DNA of 64,000 bases from NCBI RefSeq assembly GCF_902804485.1, contig NZ_CADCST010000061.1, positions 1 through 64,000 of the forward strand, read 5' to 3'. Source of the DNA: Flavobacterium collinsii (GTDB lineage: Bacteria; Bacteroidota; Bacteroidia; Flavobacteriales; Flavobacteriaceae). Positions 18,301-28,407 of the stretch are shown piece by piece. The notes beneath the pieces were generated by a model, which saw only the letters and a list, made by a program, of their open reading frames with translations, searched no databases and was not told the DNA's origin. How positions within the stretch are numbered: position 1 is the first letter of the stretch; every line of letters begins with the position of its first letter. Made by a program: the position numbers and the translations under genes.

Positions 18301-18329
18301 CGCCAAATAACAAAAATAATCAAATCAAA

Positions 18330-19088
18330 ATGAAAAAAATTTTATGCCTTTTTAGTGCTTTAGCTATGGTACTGGTTTCTTCTTGTTCTAGTGATGATGT
18401 TGCAGATGCATCCTCTTCATTAAAACCATCGAAAATAGCTTATTCGTACGCCGATCCAAAAGAGAATTATTTTTCGGAGGTGAAGTACAATGGTAACAAA
18501 TTGGTAAGTGAAACAGATAATGATGGTACTATTCTTAAGTTTTCATATGTAGGTGATTTAATTTCAAAAATAGAAGAATTCAAATCAGATAACGTACTTG
18601 TAACGACTACTGAGTATATCTATTCTGCAGGAAAGGTGGCTTCTGTAACTGTGAAAGATGCAGGTGCAACTAAATATTACAAAACGAAATACACTCAAAA
18701 TGGAGACGGTACTGTTTCTTTTGAAGGGTTTTATGTAAACGCCGCAACAGGAGCTGAAGAAGAAGGTGGAAAGGTTGGAAAGTATACTTTTAAAGACGGT
18801 AACTTAGTTAAATCCGAAAGTTCTTATTATGGCAAGGCAAATACTACCTACACTTACGAGTATGATTCAAAAAAGACCTCTAATGCTAATGTTGCAGGGA
18901 TTAAACTTTTACTAGATGCGGAAGAAGGTACTTCTGTTAACAATGTTGTTAAAATAACAGGAACTTCAGCTACTTCATCTTATGTAAGTACTTTCTCTTA
19001 TGTTTACAACGATAGTAATTTTCCAACAGAGAAAAAACATTTTGGAAACGATGGTAAGTTAACTGAGACAACTCAATTGACATACTAA
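18330..19088 (+). CDS. Small lipoprotein of unknown function
   Basis: The 252-residue protein has a lipoprotein signal ending VSSC, with Cys at residue 19, followed by Ser/Asp-rich SSDD. The mature part is Tyr/Thr/Lys-rich with recurring short units such as YSYADPKENYFSEVKYNGNKL, KFSYVGDLISKIEEF and FSYVYNDSNFPTEKKHFGNDGKL, which resemble YD/RHS-like beta repeats of Bacteroidota lipoproteins. I chose the ATG at 18330 because it begins a clean signal peptide; the reading frame extends further upstream, but that would bury the signal. A decayed duplicate lies just downstream. Confidence 0.75.
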   Translation: MKKILCLFSALAMVLVSSCSSDDVADASSSLKPSKIAYSYADPKENYFSEVKYNGNKLVSETDNDGTILKFSYVGDLISKIEEFKSDNVLVTTTEYIYSAGKVASVTVKDAGATKYYKTKYTQNGDGTVSFEGFYVNAATGAEEEGGKVGKYTFKDGNLVKSESSYYGKANTTYTYEYDSKKTSNANVAGIKLLLDAEEGTSVNNVVKITGTSATSSYVSTFSYVYNDSNFPTEKKHFGNDGKLTETTQLTY

Positions 19089-19110
19089 AAGCAAAATTGC
19101 ATTTTATATG

Positions 19111-19146
19111 AAAAGCCAAATACTCTTGTATTTGGCTTTTTTTATC
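19111..19146 (+). terminator. Intrinsic terminator of the lipoprotein gene
   Basis: Hairpin AAAGCCAAATAC / GTATTTGGCTTT with a 4-base loop, followed by a T run, 22 bases after the stop codon. Confidence 0.85.
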
Positions 19147-19159
19147 GCCCGAAATGGGT

Positions 19160-19205
19160 AAAATTCGTGTTCAAATTAAACGCCATGTAATTCAGAACCC
19201 AGATT
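19160..19205 (+). pseudogene. Duplicated 5' end of the GSCFA gene, dead
   Basis: From about 19184 the bases CATGTAATTCAGAACCCA repeat the start of the intact GSCFA gene at 19712 (CATGCAATTCAGAACCCA). The single change turns codon 2 from CAA into the stop TAA. Translation after the stop, FRTQIS, parallels FRTQIPIS. The similarity ends within about 25 bases. Confidence 0.55.
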
Positions 19206-19370
19206 TCATTTTTTTTTAAATATGCGAGCAATAAGTAAATACAAGAAAATGGCTAAGTATTTATACTGTTTTTTGTTTTTTAATTACTTTTTTTTAAAGT
19301 GCTTTTTTTAGTGTATGTTGTTTGTTGTCAGTTGTTTATGTTTGTTTTGAGTTGAGTTCTGTGTTTTAGA

Positions 19371-19414
19371 TGTGGAATCCCGTAAGGTTTTGATTTTTAG
19401 GAGTATTACGTTTG
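19371..19414 (+). promoter_or_regulatory. Second copy of the 17-base box and -7 element
   Basis: TGTGGAATCCCGTAAGG at 19371-19387, then 19 bases, then TACGTTTG at 19407-19414, an exact TAnnTTTG. This is the promoter of the decayed lipoprotein copy. Both elements and their spacing match the intact promoter at 18257-18300. Confidence 0.5.
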
Positions 19415-19424
19415 TAATGCTGAA

Positions 19425-19590
19425 AATATTTTAGGATTTGATAAAATTTCTTTTGTGGATGGAGAAGGAACCGGAGTTTTTCACAATGAAATTTCAGATA
19501 ATTCAGGAAAGACTGTATGGACTACCTAATAGTTACGCGTATAATGCAGCCGGATATCCTGAAAAAGCATCGATAATGTTGAAGGATTAA
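19425..19590 (+). pseudogene. Remnant of a duplicated lipoprotein gene
   Basis: Two reading frames here translate to pieces resembling the C-terminal part of the lipoprotein at 18330: FDKISFVDGEGTGVFHNEI in one frame, then after a stop and a one-base shift SYAYNAAGYPEK. The intact protein has GIKLLLDAEEGTSVNNVVKI and FSYVYNDSNFPTEK at the matching places. The signal peptide and most of the gene are missing. It is interpreted as an internally deleted, frameshifted duplicate. Confidence 0.6.
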
Positions 19591-19712
19591 AATATACATC
19601 TGAATGTTTCTATTAATAGAAAGTTTAAAATTTGGGGGCGAAAAGTCGGAGGCATTTTGTTTTCGGCTTTTTTGTTTGTGAAAAAAAACCGAAATTTACA
19701 CAAAACAACTTC

Positions 19713-20669
19713 ATGCAATTCAGAACCCAAATACCGATTTCTAAAACCAATAATCCAATAGATTATAATTCGAAAGTATTGGCAATAGGTTCTTGCTTTG
19801 CAGAGAATATGGCAGAGAAATTTGATTACTTCAAGTTTCAAAACGCTACAAATCCGTTTGGGATTATCTTTAATCCGGTTTCAATTGAGAAGATAATCGA
19901 GCGAATAGTAAAGCAGGAAGCGTACACCGAAAAAGATGTTTTTTTTCATAACGAACGTTGGCACAGTTATGAAGTACACTCTGATTTGAGCAATTCAGAT
20001 CGACAGGAATTACTCGAGACTTTGAATAAAGCAATTTCAGAAACCAATAAAAAATTAAAAGAAGCTACACATACTATCATTACTTACGGAACTTCCTGGA
20101 TTTACCGAAATTTAGAAAGTGATGAAATCGTGGCCAATTGCCATAAAGTACCTCAAAAACAATTTACAAAAGAACTGTTATCAGTTGATTTGATTTCGGA
20201 AAGCATTCAAAGCACAATTAATTTGATTCAGACTTTAAATCCGGATATCAATTTTATCTTTACTGTTTCTCCGGTACGACACATAAAAGATGGTTTTGCC
20301 GAAAATCAATTGAGTAAGTCGCATTTATTTGCCGGACTTCATCATAATCTGCAATCTAAAAGCAACAATCAACAATTAGGATATTTCCCGTCTTATGAAA
20401 TTATGATGGACGAACTTAGGGATTATCGTTTTTATACCGAAGATATGCTGCACCCCAATGCTGTAGCAATTGATTATATCTGGCAGCGATTCAGCGAAAA
20501 TTATATCGCCGAAAATAGTATTTCGACTCTGAAGGAAGTAGATGAAATTCAGAAGAGTCTGCGTCATCGAAGCTTCAATCCGGAGTCTGAACAACATCGG
20601 AAATTCTTAGCCAAACTACAGCAAAAAATAAAGGCAATAGAAGATAAATGGAGGCATATTAACTTTTAA
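19713..20669 (+). CDS. GSCFA domain protein
   Basis: The 318-residue protein belongs to the GSCFA family (PF08885), named for the motif seen here as IGSCFAENMAEKF near residue 28. The family is SGNH-hydrolase-like. Other conserved-looking stretches are TYGTSWIYRN, FTVSPVRHIKDG and EDMLHPN, where Ser, His and Asp/Asn could form an esterase site. The substrate is unknown. I place the start at the ATG at 19713 (MQFRTQIPISKTNNPIDYN); the frame is open further upstream but is not conserved-looking there. The 5' end is duplicated at about 19184. Confidence 0.85.
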   Translation: MQFRTQIPISKTNNPIDYNSKVLAIGSCFAENMAEKFDYFKFQNATNPFGIIFNPVSIEKIIERIVKQEAYTEKDVFFHNERWHSYEVHSDLSNSDRQELLETLNKAISETNKKLKEATHTIITYGTSWIYRNLESDEIVANCHKVPQKQFTKELLSVDLISESIQSTINLIQTLNPDINFIFTVSPVRHIKDGFAENQLSKSHLFAGLHHNLQSKSNNQQLGYFPSYEIMMDELRDYRFYTEDMLHPNAVAIDYIWQRFSENYIAENSISTLKEVDEIQKSLRHRSFNPESEQHRKFLAKLQQKIKAIEDKWRHINF

Positions 20670-20899
20670 ATACCATACTTTGTGTGACGCTGCGTCATTG
20701 CGTGAGTATTTCTAAAATTTTCTTTTTTGTTTGCACTTTTGCGTTTTCATGACAATATAAAAGTAAGAAAATGATTATTTGCCCCTAAATTTTAGAATAA
20801 TTGCTGGTAATTGTGTAAATTGTTAAAGTTTAAAATTTTCAAATTTGTAACTACAGTTTTGTCTGAATTAAACTTAATTTAAATGTGTTTTATTGACGT

Positions 20900-23800
20900 A
20901 TGAATAAAAAATCCATTCATTTTCTAAAAAAAACACTTCGTGTACTGCTTTGGTGCATGGCTTCTGTAATTACGCTTTTATTGCTTCTTATTATCTTAAT
21001 TCAGGTTCCGTCGGTACAGAATTTTGTAAAAGATAAGGCGATTACCTATCTGCATAAAAAGATAAAAACAAAAGTATCCCTTGAACACATTTCGATAGAA
21101 TTTCCAAAAGATATTGTTTTGGAAGGTTTTTACTTTGAAGATCAAAAAAAGGATACACTGTTAAGCGGGAAACGTTTAGAGCTGGATGTTGATTTGTTTA
21201 AACTGATCAACAGCGAACTGGAAATTAATTCCGTTTCGCTGCAAAACACAACGGCCCGCATTTCGAGAGATAGAAAGGGCGTTTTTAATTTTGATTATAT
21301 TATCAAAGCATTCGAATCTAAAGATCCAAAAGCGGAAGATCCAAATGCCAAACCTTTTAAAATTTCGGTTGTAAAAGTAAATCTTGACAATGTCAGGTTT
21401 GATTTTAAAGATGGTTTTTCGAAAAACAATATCCGCGTAAAACTCACACATTTTGATACCAAATTCAAAGAATTCGATCTGGATAAAATGAGTTTCAATA
21501 TTCCGAATATTGATTTAAACGGATTAAAAGTGGTTTTGAATCAGGATGTGGTGGAGAAGATTGCAGAAGCATCGGTACAAACCGTTGATACCATTTCGAA
21601 AAGAACAGATTTCAATTTGAAATTAGGAATGATCAGATTCGCAAAAATTGATATTGCGTATGACAACAAAGACTCCAAATTAGATTCGGGAATCAAACTG
21701 GATGAGTTGAATTTATCGGTAAACAAAATTGATCTGAACCGCCAGTTATTGGATTTTGATGCTTTCGAACTAAAAAATCTAAAAGGGAATTTACGACTGG
21801 GCGCAAAAGACAAAAAAGTTCAGACACCTGATTTAGATACCACAGCTATTAAACAAGCGGGCTGGAAAGTAAAACTAAACCTTATCGATATACAAAATAT
21901 AGCCTTCAAATTTGATGATATGCAATCAAAACCAATTGCTAAAGGAATCGATTACAGTCACATGGATTTGGATCAGCTTAATTTTAAAGCAGAAAAATTG
22001 TATTATGGGAATGATACGATTTCAGGAAATATAAAAACGCTGACGGCAAACGACAAAAGCGGTTTGCAGCTTCAGGCTTTTAAAACCAATTTCTTTTACG
22101 GTCCAAAGCATGCGTACCTGAACGATTTGTATTTAAAAACCCCGCAAACACTCTTTCAAAATAGTATTAAAGTTGCTTATCCTTCAATAGCTTCCATTTC
22201 TAAAGACTTGGGCAATCTTACTTTGGATGCCGTTTTAAACCAGTCTAAAATCGGATTTAAGGACATTTTGCTTTTTGCTCCAGATTTGCAAAAGACAAAT
22301 CCGTTTAAAAGCAATCCAAATGCTGTTTTGTATCTCAACACCCGTTTGAGCGGAAAAATAAAAGATTTGGCTATTCCACAGTTCGAAATGAGCGGGATTG
22401 GAACTACAAAAGTCTCTATTTCTGGAAAGATAAAAGGCCTGCCTGATGCGCAAAAGGCGGATTATGATTTAGATATTAAAAAGTTTTCCAGTACCTCCAA
22501 AGACATTTATTCGTTTGTGCCAGCCGGGACGATTCCGAAAAACATTCAGTTGCCCGCTCAGTTAAATTTACAAGGAAAGTTCAAAGGTTCAGTTCAGAAT
22601 TTTAAAACCAATCTGGTTTTGAGCAGCAGTTTCGGTAAGGCAAAAGTAGATGCTTTGTTCGATCAGCGGTTGAAGAAAAAAGAAAAATATGATGCGACCG
22701 TTTATTTACTGGATTTTGATTTGGGAAGATTGATTAAAAACGATTCAATAGGAAGAATTACGCTTAAGGCAAAAGTAAAAGGCAAAGGTTTGGACCCCAA
22801 AACGGCTCAGGCAGAATTTGACGGATTGGTTCAGAAAGCAATTTTTAATAAATATACCTATAAAGATTTGGCTTTAAAAGGGCATATTGCCAATGGTTCT
22901 TTTGCTGTAAATTCAGGAATGAAAGACCCGAATCTGAATTTTGATCTGACGGCCAGCGGAGATACTAAAGACAAATACCCTACCATTCAGTTAAAATTAA
23001 ACCTGGATATTGCAGATCTCGAAAAATTAAACCTGCACGCCGGCCCAATGAAACTGCGCGGAAATGTCGACGCCGATATTGCCAATAGTAATCCTGATTT
23101 TTTAAACGGAAAAGTATTTCTTTCGAACATTCAGATTGCACAGGAGGCAGAACCTATCATTCTCGATTCAATTCGGGTAATTGCCTTTGCCGATCAAAAT
23201 CGAAACAACATCAAAGTATCTTCTCAGTTTTTAAACGCCGAAATCGATGGTAAATACAAACTGACAACCTTAACAGCAGCACTGAAAAAAACAGCATCAA
23301 AATACATTGATTTAAAAAATCCAAAAGAAAAGGGAGAATCCGATGAGCAACGTTTGGCTTTTATAATAAAGGTGGATAACGATCCTATTTTACTGAAACT
23401 ACTTCCAGAATTAAAAGGTTTAGAGCCGATTACTCTAACAGGAAAATACAACAATGTAACCGATTCTCTCGAAATCAATGGAAGTATTCCGAGAATTGTA
23501 TATGCAGACAATACCATTGCCGATGGGAAAATTAATATTGAAGCCAAAGAGAATGCTTTAGAATACAAGGTTTCGTTTGGTACGATTGAAAGCGGATCTT
23601 TAAAAATTCCGTTTACAAGTTTGTCCGGAAAAATTGAAAACAATATTCTCGATTATGCATTGGAAGTAAAAGATGTCAAAGAAAAACAGCAATATTTTAT
23701 TGCTGGAGATTTAAAGCATGACGGTTCAAAAAATAGCCTCAGGATTGATGCTCAGAATTTTATTTTGAACTATGATAAATGGAATGTAGATCCGGAAAAT

Positions 23801-25990
23801 GTGGTGGAGTTTGGAGGTAAAAGATTGTATGTCAATAAATTTAATTTAGAAAATTCAGGTAACGAATTAAGGATTCAATCGCAGGGAGATCAGGATAATG
23901 CTCCGTTACAGGTTGATTTTGTGAATTTTAAAATAGAGACGATTATGAACATCGTCAAAAAAGATCAATTGTTAATGCAAGGGCTAATCAATGGAAATGC
24001 TCTGGTTGAAAATGTGATGACGAAACCTACTTTTACTTCGGATATCAAAATAGATCAATTTGCTTTTAAAGGAGAACCGGTTGGAAATATAGCGGTAAAA
24101 GTCGACAATAAAACAGCAAATTTACTGGCAGCCAACGTAACGCTTGACGGAGAAGGAAATGAGGTGAATCTGACCGGAAATTACAAAATAGACGATGGAA
24201 ATCTGGACTTTGATTTAAATCTGAACAAACTGAACATCAAAAGCATTCAAGGCTTTAGTATGGGCAATCTAACCGAGGGAACGGGATATTTAACAGGGAA
24301 TTTTAAAATTACAGGAAATGAAACTGCTCCAAAGGTAAATGGAGAACTTAACTTTAAAGAAACAGGGTTCAGAGTAACGAAGTTCAACTCCTATTTTAAA
24401 ACAGTCGATGAAAAAATAACACTTCAAAACGATGTGATCACCTTTGATACCTTCACATTGCATGATGAAAATGACAATGAACTGATTGTAAACGGAACCA
24501 TCAAATCGACAGATTACACTCGTTTTGACTTTGGTTTAACCGTTGTTGCAGATAATTTCAGAGCCATACATTCAAAAGAAAAAGACAATGATTTGTTTTA
24601 TGGAGATCTGCTGTTAGATACCAAACTAAACATCAAAGGAACACTTGAAAATCCTGTAGTTGGTGGGAATATCAAAATAAACAAAGCGACTAAGTTTACT
24701 GTGGTAATGCCGCAATCAGATCCTTCCATAGCAGATCGCGAAGGAATAGTAGAGTTTGTAGACGAAGACAATCAGTATCTGAAACAAACTGCTGCCATGG
24801 AGCAAAAACTCAATCAATCAAGGTTAGTTGGTATGGATGTAAGCGTGGCTATTTCGATCGACAAGGAAGCAGAACTAACATTGGTTATCGATAAAGGAAA
24901 CGGTGATTATCTGAACTTAAAAGGAGAAGCCGAACTTACCGGAGGAATCGATCCGTCAGGAAAAACAACTTTAACGGGTAAATACGAGTTTTCGGATGGG
25001 GCATATGAGATGAATTTCAACATGATCCGACGAAAATTTGATATTCAGAAAGGAAGTTATATCATTTGGAATGGTGAGCCTACTATGGCCAATCTTAATA
25101 TTACGGCGATTTATAAAGTAAACACCGCACCAATAGACTTATTGGGCAATCAATTGCCAACGGATAACCCTACGGAGCGAAACACCTATAAGCAGAAAAT
25201 TCCGTTTCAGACTTTGTTGAAAATGAACGGGGAGCTTTTAAAACCTGAAATCACTTTTGATATTGTACTTCCGGAGGGTAATAATGATGTTTCTGCAAAT
25301 GTGGTATCACTTACCAAAGCAAAACTCCAGCAGTTAAGACAAGAACCGGCGGAATTGAACAAACAGGTCTTTGCTCTTTTACTATTGAACCGATTTATTG
25401 GCGAAAACCCATTTTCGAGCGAAAGCGGCGGAACCAGTGCAGAATCGCTCGCACGACAAAGTGTGAGTAAAATTTTGTCACAACAACTAAATGATCTTGC
25501 CGGGGAATTAATCACCGGAGTTCAGTTAGAATTTGATCTCGAGTCAACAGACGATTATACGTCGGGAAGCAGAGAAAACAGAACCGATCTGAACGTTGGG
25601 GTTTCTAAAAAGCTGTTAAACGATCGATTAAAAGTTACAGTAGGAAGCAGTTTTGCCGTTGAAGGTCAGGAACGTGCCAACGAGCAAAGTACCAATATTG
25701 CGGGAGATGTGGCGTTGGACTATCAATTAACAAAAGATGGTCGTTATATGGTTCGTGCGTATCGAAAAAATGAATATCAGGTTGCAGTTGAAGGACAGGT
25801 AGTAGAAACGGGGGTTGCCTTTATCATCACCATGAGTTATAATAAATTCCGCGAACTTTTTCATCGCAGTGCAGCCGAAAAAGAAATGATAAAAGAAGAG
25901 AAACTGCGCAAGGAAAAGAATAAACTCAAAGAGAAAGAGGAGAAGCAAAAAAAGGAAAATCAAATAGAAGGAAATGAGCAAAAAACATAG
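20900..25990 (+). CDS. tamB: Translocation and assembly module protein TamB
   Basis: The 1,696-residue envelope protein is anchored in the inner membrane by helix 13-35. A very long AsmA/DUF490-type repetitive beta-structure spans the periplasm. The C-terminal TamB domain contains LTGGIDPSGKTTLTGKYEFSDGAYEMNF and later LLLNRFIGENPF and GVSKKLLNDRLKVTVGSSFAVEG. A Lys/Glu-rich tail ends the protein. TamB acts with a BamA-like partner in outer-membrane protein insertion or lipid transport. The next gene, tamL, overlaps its last 17 bases, so the two are translationally coupled. Confidence 0.93.
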   Translation: MNKKSIHFLKKTLRVLLWCMASVITLLLLLIILIQVPSVQNFVKDKAITYLHKKIKTKVSLEHISIEFPKDIVLEGFYFEDQKKDTLLSGKRLELDVDLFKLINSELEINSVSLQNTTARISRDRKGVFNFDYIIKAFESKDPKAEDPNAKPFKISVVKVNLDNVRFDFKDGFSKNNIRVKLTHFDTKFKEFDLDKMSFNIPNIDLNGLKVVLNQDVVEKIAEASVQTVDTISKRTDFNLKLGMIRFAKIDIAYDNKDSKLDSGIKLDELNLSVNKIDLNRQLLDFDAFELKNLKGNLRLGAKDKKVQTPDLDTTAIKQAGWKVKLNLIDIQNIAFKFDDMQSKPIAKGIDYSHMDLDQLNFKAEKLYYGNDTISGNIKTLTANDKSGLQLQAFKTNFFYGPKHAYLNDLYLKTPQTLFQNSIKVAYPSIASISKDLGNLTLDAVLNQSKIGFKDILLFAPDLQKTNPFKSNPNAVLYLNTRLSGKIKDLAIPQFEMSGIGTTKVSISGKIKGLPDAQKADYDLDIKKFSSTSKDIYSFVPAGTIPKNIQLPAQLNLQGKFKGSVQNFKTNLVLSSSFGKAKVDALFDQRLKKKEKYDATVYLLDFDLGRLIKNDSIGRITLKAKVKGKGLDPKTAQAEFDGLVQKAIFNKYTYKDLALKGHIANGSFAVNSGMKDPNLNFDLTASGDTKDKYPTIQLKLNLDIADLEKLNLHAGPMKLRGNVDADIANSNPDFLNGKVFLSNIQIAQEAEPIILDSIRVIAFADQNRNNIKVSSQFLNAEIDGKYKLTTLTAALKKTASKYIDLKNPKEKGESDEQRLAFIIKVDNDPILLKLLPELKGLEPITLTGKYNNVTDSLEINGSIPRIVYADNTIADGKINIEAKENALEYKVSFGTIESGSLKIPFTSLSGKIENNILDYALEVKDVKEKQQYFIAGDLKHDGSKNSLRIDAQNFILNYDKWNVDPENVVEFGGKRLYVNKFNLENSGNELRIQSQGDQDNAPLQVDFVNFKIETIMNIVKKDQLLMQGLINGNALVENVMTKPTFTSDIKIDQFAFKGEPVGNIAVKVDNKTANLLAANVTLDGEGNEVNLTGNYKIDDGNLDFDLNLNKLNIKSIQGFSMGNLTEGTGYLTGNFKITGNETAPKVNGELNFKETGFRVTKFNSYFKTVDEKITLQNDVITFDTFTLHDENDNELIVNGTIKSTDYTRFDFGLTVVADNFRAIHSKEKDNDLFYGDLLLDTKLNIKGTLENPVVGGNIKINKATKFTVVMPQSDPSIADREGIVEFVDEDNQYLKQTAAMEQKLNQSRLVGMDVSVAISIDKEAELTLVIDKGNGDYLNLKGEAELTGGIDPSGKTTLTGKYEFSDGAYEMNFNMIRRKFDIQKGSYIIWNGEPTMANLNITAIYKVNTAPIDLLGNQLPTDNPTERNTYKQKIPFQTLLKMNGELLKPEITFDIVLPEGNNDVSANVVSLTKAKLQQLRQEPAELNKQVFALLLLNRFIGENPFSSESGGTSAESLARQSVSKILSQQLNDLAGELITGVQLEFDLESTDDYTSGSRENRTDLNVGVSKKLLNDRLKVTVGSSFAVEGQERANEQSTNIAGDVALDYQLTKDGRYMVRAYRKNEYQVAVEGQVVETGVAFIITMSYNKFRELFHRSAAEKEMIKEEKLRKEKNKLKEKEEKQKKENQIEGNEQKT

Positions 25991-28292
25991 CAACAGGAGC
26001 ATGAAATACATCAGCTGTTTTGCTGCGCTATCCTTATTTTTTGTTTTTGGATGCAGTAATACAAAGTATTTGCCGGAAGGCGATTTATTATACACAGGAG
26101 GTTCAGTAACCGTAAAAGATTCTGTTCTTAGAAAGAAAGAACGCAAAGAACTGGAAAACGAACTGAATGATTTGCTGCGCCCGAAACCGAACAAACAGTT
26201 TCTGGGATTGCGTCCTAAACTATGGTTTTACAATATGGCTGGAGAGCCTAAAAAGCAAAAGGGAATCCGATATTGGCTGCGCACTAAAGTAGGCGAACCT
26301 CCGGTACTTTTTAGTAAAGTCGACTTAGACTATAATGCTGCTGTTCTTCGGAATTTTACCGAAAACAGAGGCTATTTTAAAACTCGCGTAAGTGCCGATT
26401 CAACCGTTAGTGATAAAAGAGTTACAGCAGAATATACAGTAGTGCCCAAAAAGCAATACAGGATTAAAAGCGTAATTTTTCCTGATGATTCATTGGCAAT
26501 GTCCAGAATAATCGGAAGATCAAGCCGAAGAAGTTTGCTGAAAGTGGGGCAGCCGTATGATTTGGATGTTATAAAAGCAGAGCGCGAACGTATAGACGCC
26601 AGACTGAAGGAGAAAGGCTATTATTATTTTAACCCCGACTATCTTTTGGCTCAGGTCGACAGTAGTAAAGGAGATCATGAAGTAAAAATTAGATTGGTCA
26701 TTAAAGCAGATACGCCTCCAAAAGCGCTTACAGCTTATAAGATCAATAAAGTTGTAGTTTATCCGAATTTTACCATTTCAAAAGACAGTGTGAAATACCA
26801 GCCGAAAGATGTGGTTCAGTACAAAGATTTCACTATTATTGATACGGCAAACACTTTTAAACCAAGAGTTTTTGACCGCGCTATCTACTTCAAAAAAGGC
26901 GATCTTTACAACCGTAAAGACCACAATCTGACCCTAAATCGCTTTGTGAATCTAGGAACATTCAGTTTTGTTAAGAATGAATTTAAGCCTTCTGACAGTT
27001 TACCAAATGCACTGGATGCGTATTATTATCTAACACTTTTACCAAAGAAATTTATTCGGGTAGAAGTTTTGGGGAAAACAAATTCAGCCAGTTATACCGG
27101 AACAGAAGTAAATCTAAACTGGAACAATAGAAACTTATTTCGTGGAGCAGAATTGCTGACAGTTTCTATTTTTGGCGGTGCCGATTTTCAGCTTTCAGGA
27201 GCGAATAACGGGAGAAACATTTACAAACTTGGAACAGAAACCAGTTTGACCTGGCCAAGATTTATCGTTCCGTTTTTTCATATTGAAGGTTCCAGCGAAT
27301 ATGTGCCGCGAACAAAAGCAACAGTGCGCTATGAATATCAAAACCGAACACAATTGTATGCTTTAAATTCTTTTAAAACATCTTTTGGATATCAATGGAA
27401 AGAGAATATTCGGAAAGAACATCAACTGAATATAATTGATGTGACTTATGTGAGTCCCAATCATGTGACGGCTCAATATTTAGCAGATATTAAACAAGAT
27501 CCATCTTTGGAAAAAGTAATTGAAAAGCAGCTGATTTTTGGACCAACTTATACCTATACCTACACCAATACCATGCAAAAGCGTAGAAAAAATACGTTTT
27601 ATTTTAGTGGTGATCTAGATTTGGCCGGAAACGTTACAGGTTTGGTGACAGGTGCTAATATTAAGAAGAATGATACCATAAAGATATTTGACGTTCCGTT
27701 TAGTCAGTTCGTAAAAATGAGAGGTGATTTCAGGCATTATTTAAAGCTGGGGAAAGAAAGTGAATTGGCTAGCAGGATTATTTTGGGAATAGGACTTCCG
27801 TACGGAAATTCGCGAGCTTTGCCAACGGCTAAACAATTTGTGGTAGGAGGAACCAATAGCATTCGGGCTTTCAGAGCCAGATCCCTCGGACCGGGAAGTT
27901 ATCTCAATACACAAACGACTAATAATTTTCTTCCGGATCAGTCAGGCGATTTGAAATTGGAATTTAGTACCGAATACAGGGCAAAACTTTTTAGTATTGT
28001 TCGAGGTGCCGTATTTGTAGATGCAGGAAATGTGTGGCTGCTCAATTCAGATCCAAACAAGAAGGGCGGAGAAATTACCAAAGATTTTATGAAAGATATT
28101 GCCGTAGGAGCTGGCGCCGGACTGCGTTTTGATTTGTCTTTTCTGGTTTTAAGAACCGATTTGGCATTTCCGTTAAGAAAACCCTATTTGCCACAAGGCC
28201 AGAGATGGGTAATCGACGATATTAATTTTGGAAGCGGTCCCTGGAGAAAAGATAATTTGATTTTAAACATTGCAATTGGATATCCTTTTTAA
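25974..28292 (+). CDS. tamL: TamL-type BamA/TamA family outer membrane lipoprotein
   Basis: The 772-residue Omp85 protein has POTRA-like modules (about 30-420) and a C-terminal 16-strand barrel. The barrel holds the conserved VGGTNSIRAFRARSLGPGSY (VRGF-type motif) and ends FGSGPWRKDNLILNIAIGYPF. A lipobox VFGC makes it a lipoprotein, as known for Bacteroidota TamL. Two starts are possible: 25974 (overlapping tamB by 17 bases) or the ATG at 26001, which gives a compact signal peptide with Cys at residue 18. Pairing with tamB supports a TAM-like role. Confidence 0.9.
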   Translation: MSKKHSNRSMKYISCFAALSLFFVFGCSNTKYLPEGDLLYTGGSVTVKDSVLRKKERKELENELNDLLRPKPNKQFLGLRPKLWFYNMAGEPKKQKGIRYWLRTKVGEPPVLFSKVDLDYNAAVLRNFTENRGYFKTRVSADSTVSDKRVTAEYTVVPKKQYRIKSVIFPDDSLAMSRIIGRSSRRSLLKVGQPYDLDVIKAERERIDARLKEKGYYYFNPDYLLAQVDSSKGDHEVKIRLVIKADTPPKALTAYKINKVVVYPNFTISKDSVKYQPKDVVQYKDFTIIDTANTFKPRVFDRAIYFKKGDLYNRKDHNLTLNRFVNLGTFSFVKNEFKPSDSLPNALDAYYYLTLLPKKFIRVEVLGKTNSASYTGTEVNLNWNNRNLFRGAELLTVSIFGGADFQLSGANNGRNIYKLGTETSLTWPRFIVPFFHIEGSSEYVPRTKATVRYEYQNRTQLYALNSFKTSFGYQWKENIRKEHQLNIIDVTYVSPNHVTAQYLADIKQDPSLEKVIEKQLIFGPTYTYTYTNTMQKRRKNTFYFSGDLDLAGNVTGLVTGANIKKNDTIKIFDVPFSQFVKMRGDFRHYLKLGKESELASRIILGIGLPYGNSRALPTAKQFVVGGTNSIRAFRARSLGPGSYLNTQTTNNFLPDQSGDLKLEFSTEYRAKLFSIVRGAVFVDAGNVWLLNSDPNKKGGEITKDFMKDIAVGAGAGLRFDLSFLVLRTDLAFPLRKPYLPQGQRWVIDDINFGSGPWRKDNLILNIAIGYPF

Positions 28293-28407
28293 TTTTTTTT
28301 ACGAATATAATTTTCATTTCGCTAACGTTCGGTCGTGAAAAAAAACGTAGCAGAAAACGTTTAACCTCTTGAAAAAAAGAAGTAAATTGGTCTAATAAAT
28401 TAATGGA

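Noticed and set aside
18204..18329. Longer N-terminus of the lipoprotein at 18330
   Set aside because: The extra 42 residues would place a charged stretch before the signal peptide and would cover the promoter box at 18257-18300.
19632..19712. Longer N-terminus of the GSCFA protein
   Set aside because: The added residues look like translated noncoding DNA; the duplicated 5' end at 19184 also begins its similarity at the ATG equivalent to 19713.
23224..23643. 139-codon open frame on the minus strand inside tamB
   Set aside because: It lies wholly within the tamB coding sequence, has no promoter box, and its protein is a low-complexity Phe/Ser/Leu shadow.
25727..26194. 155-codon open frame on the minus strand across the tamB-tamL junction
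   Set aside because: Phe/Leu-rich product typical of an antisense shadow of Lys/Glu-rich coding sequence; both plus-strand genes are well supported.
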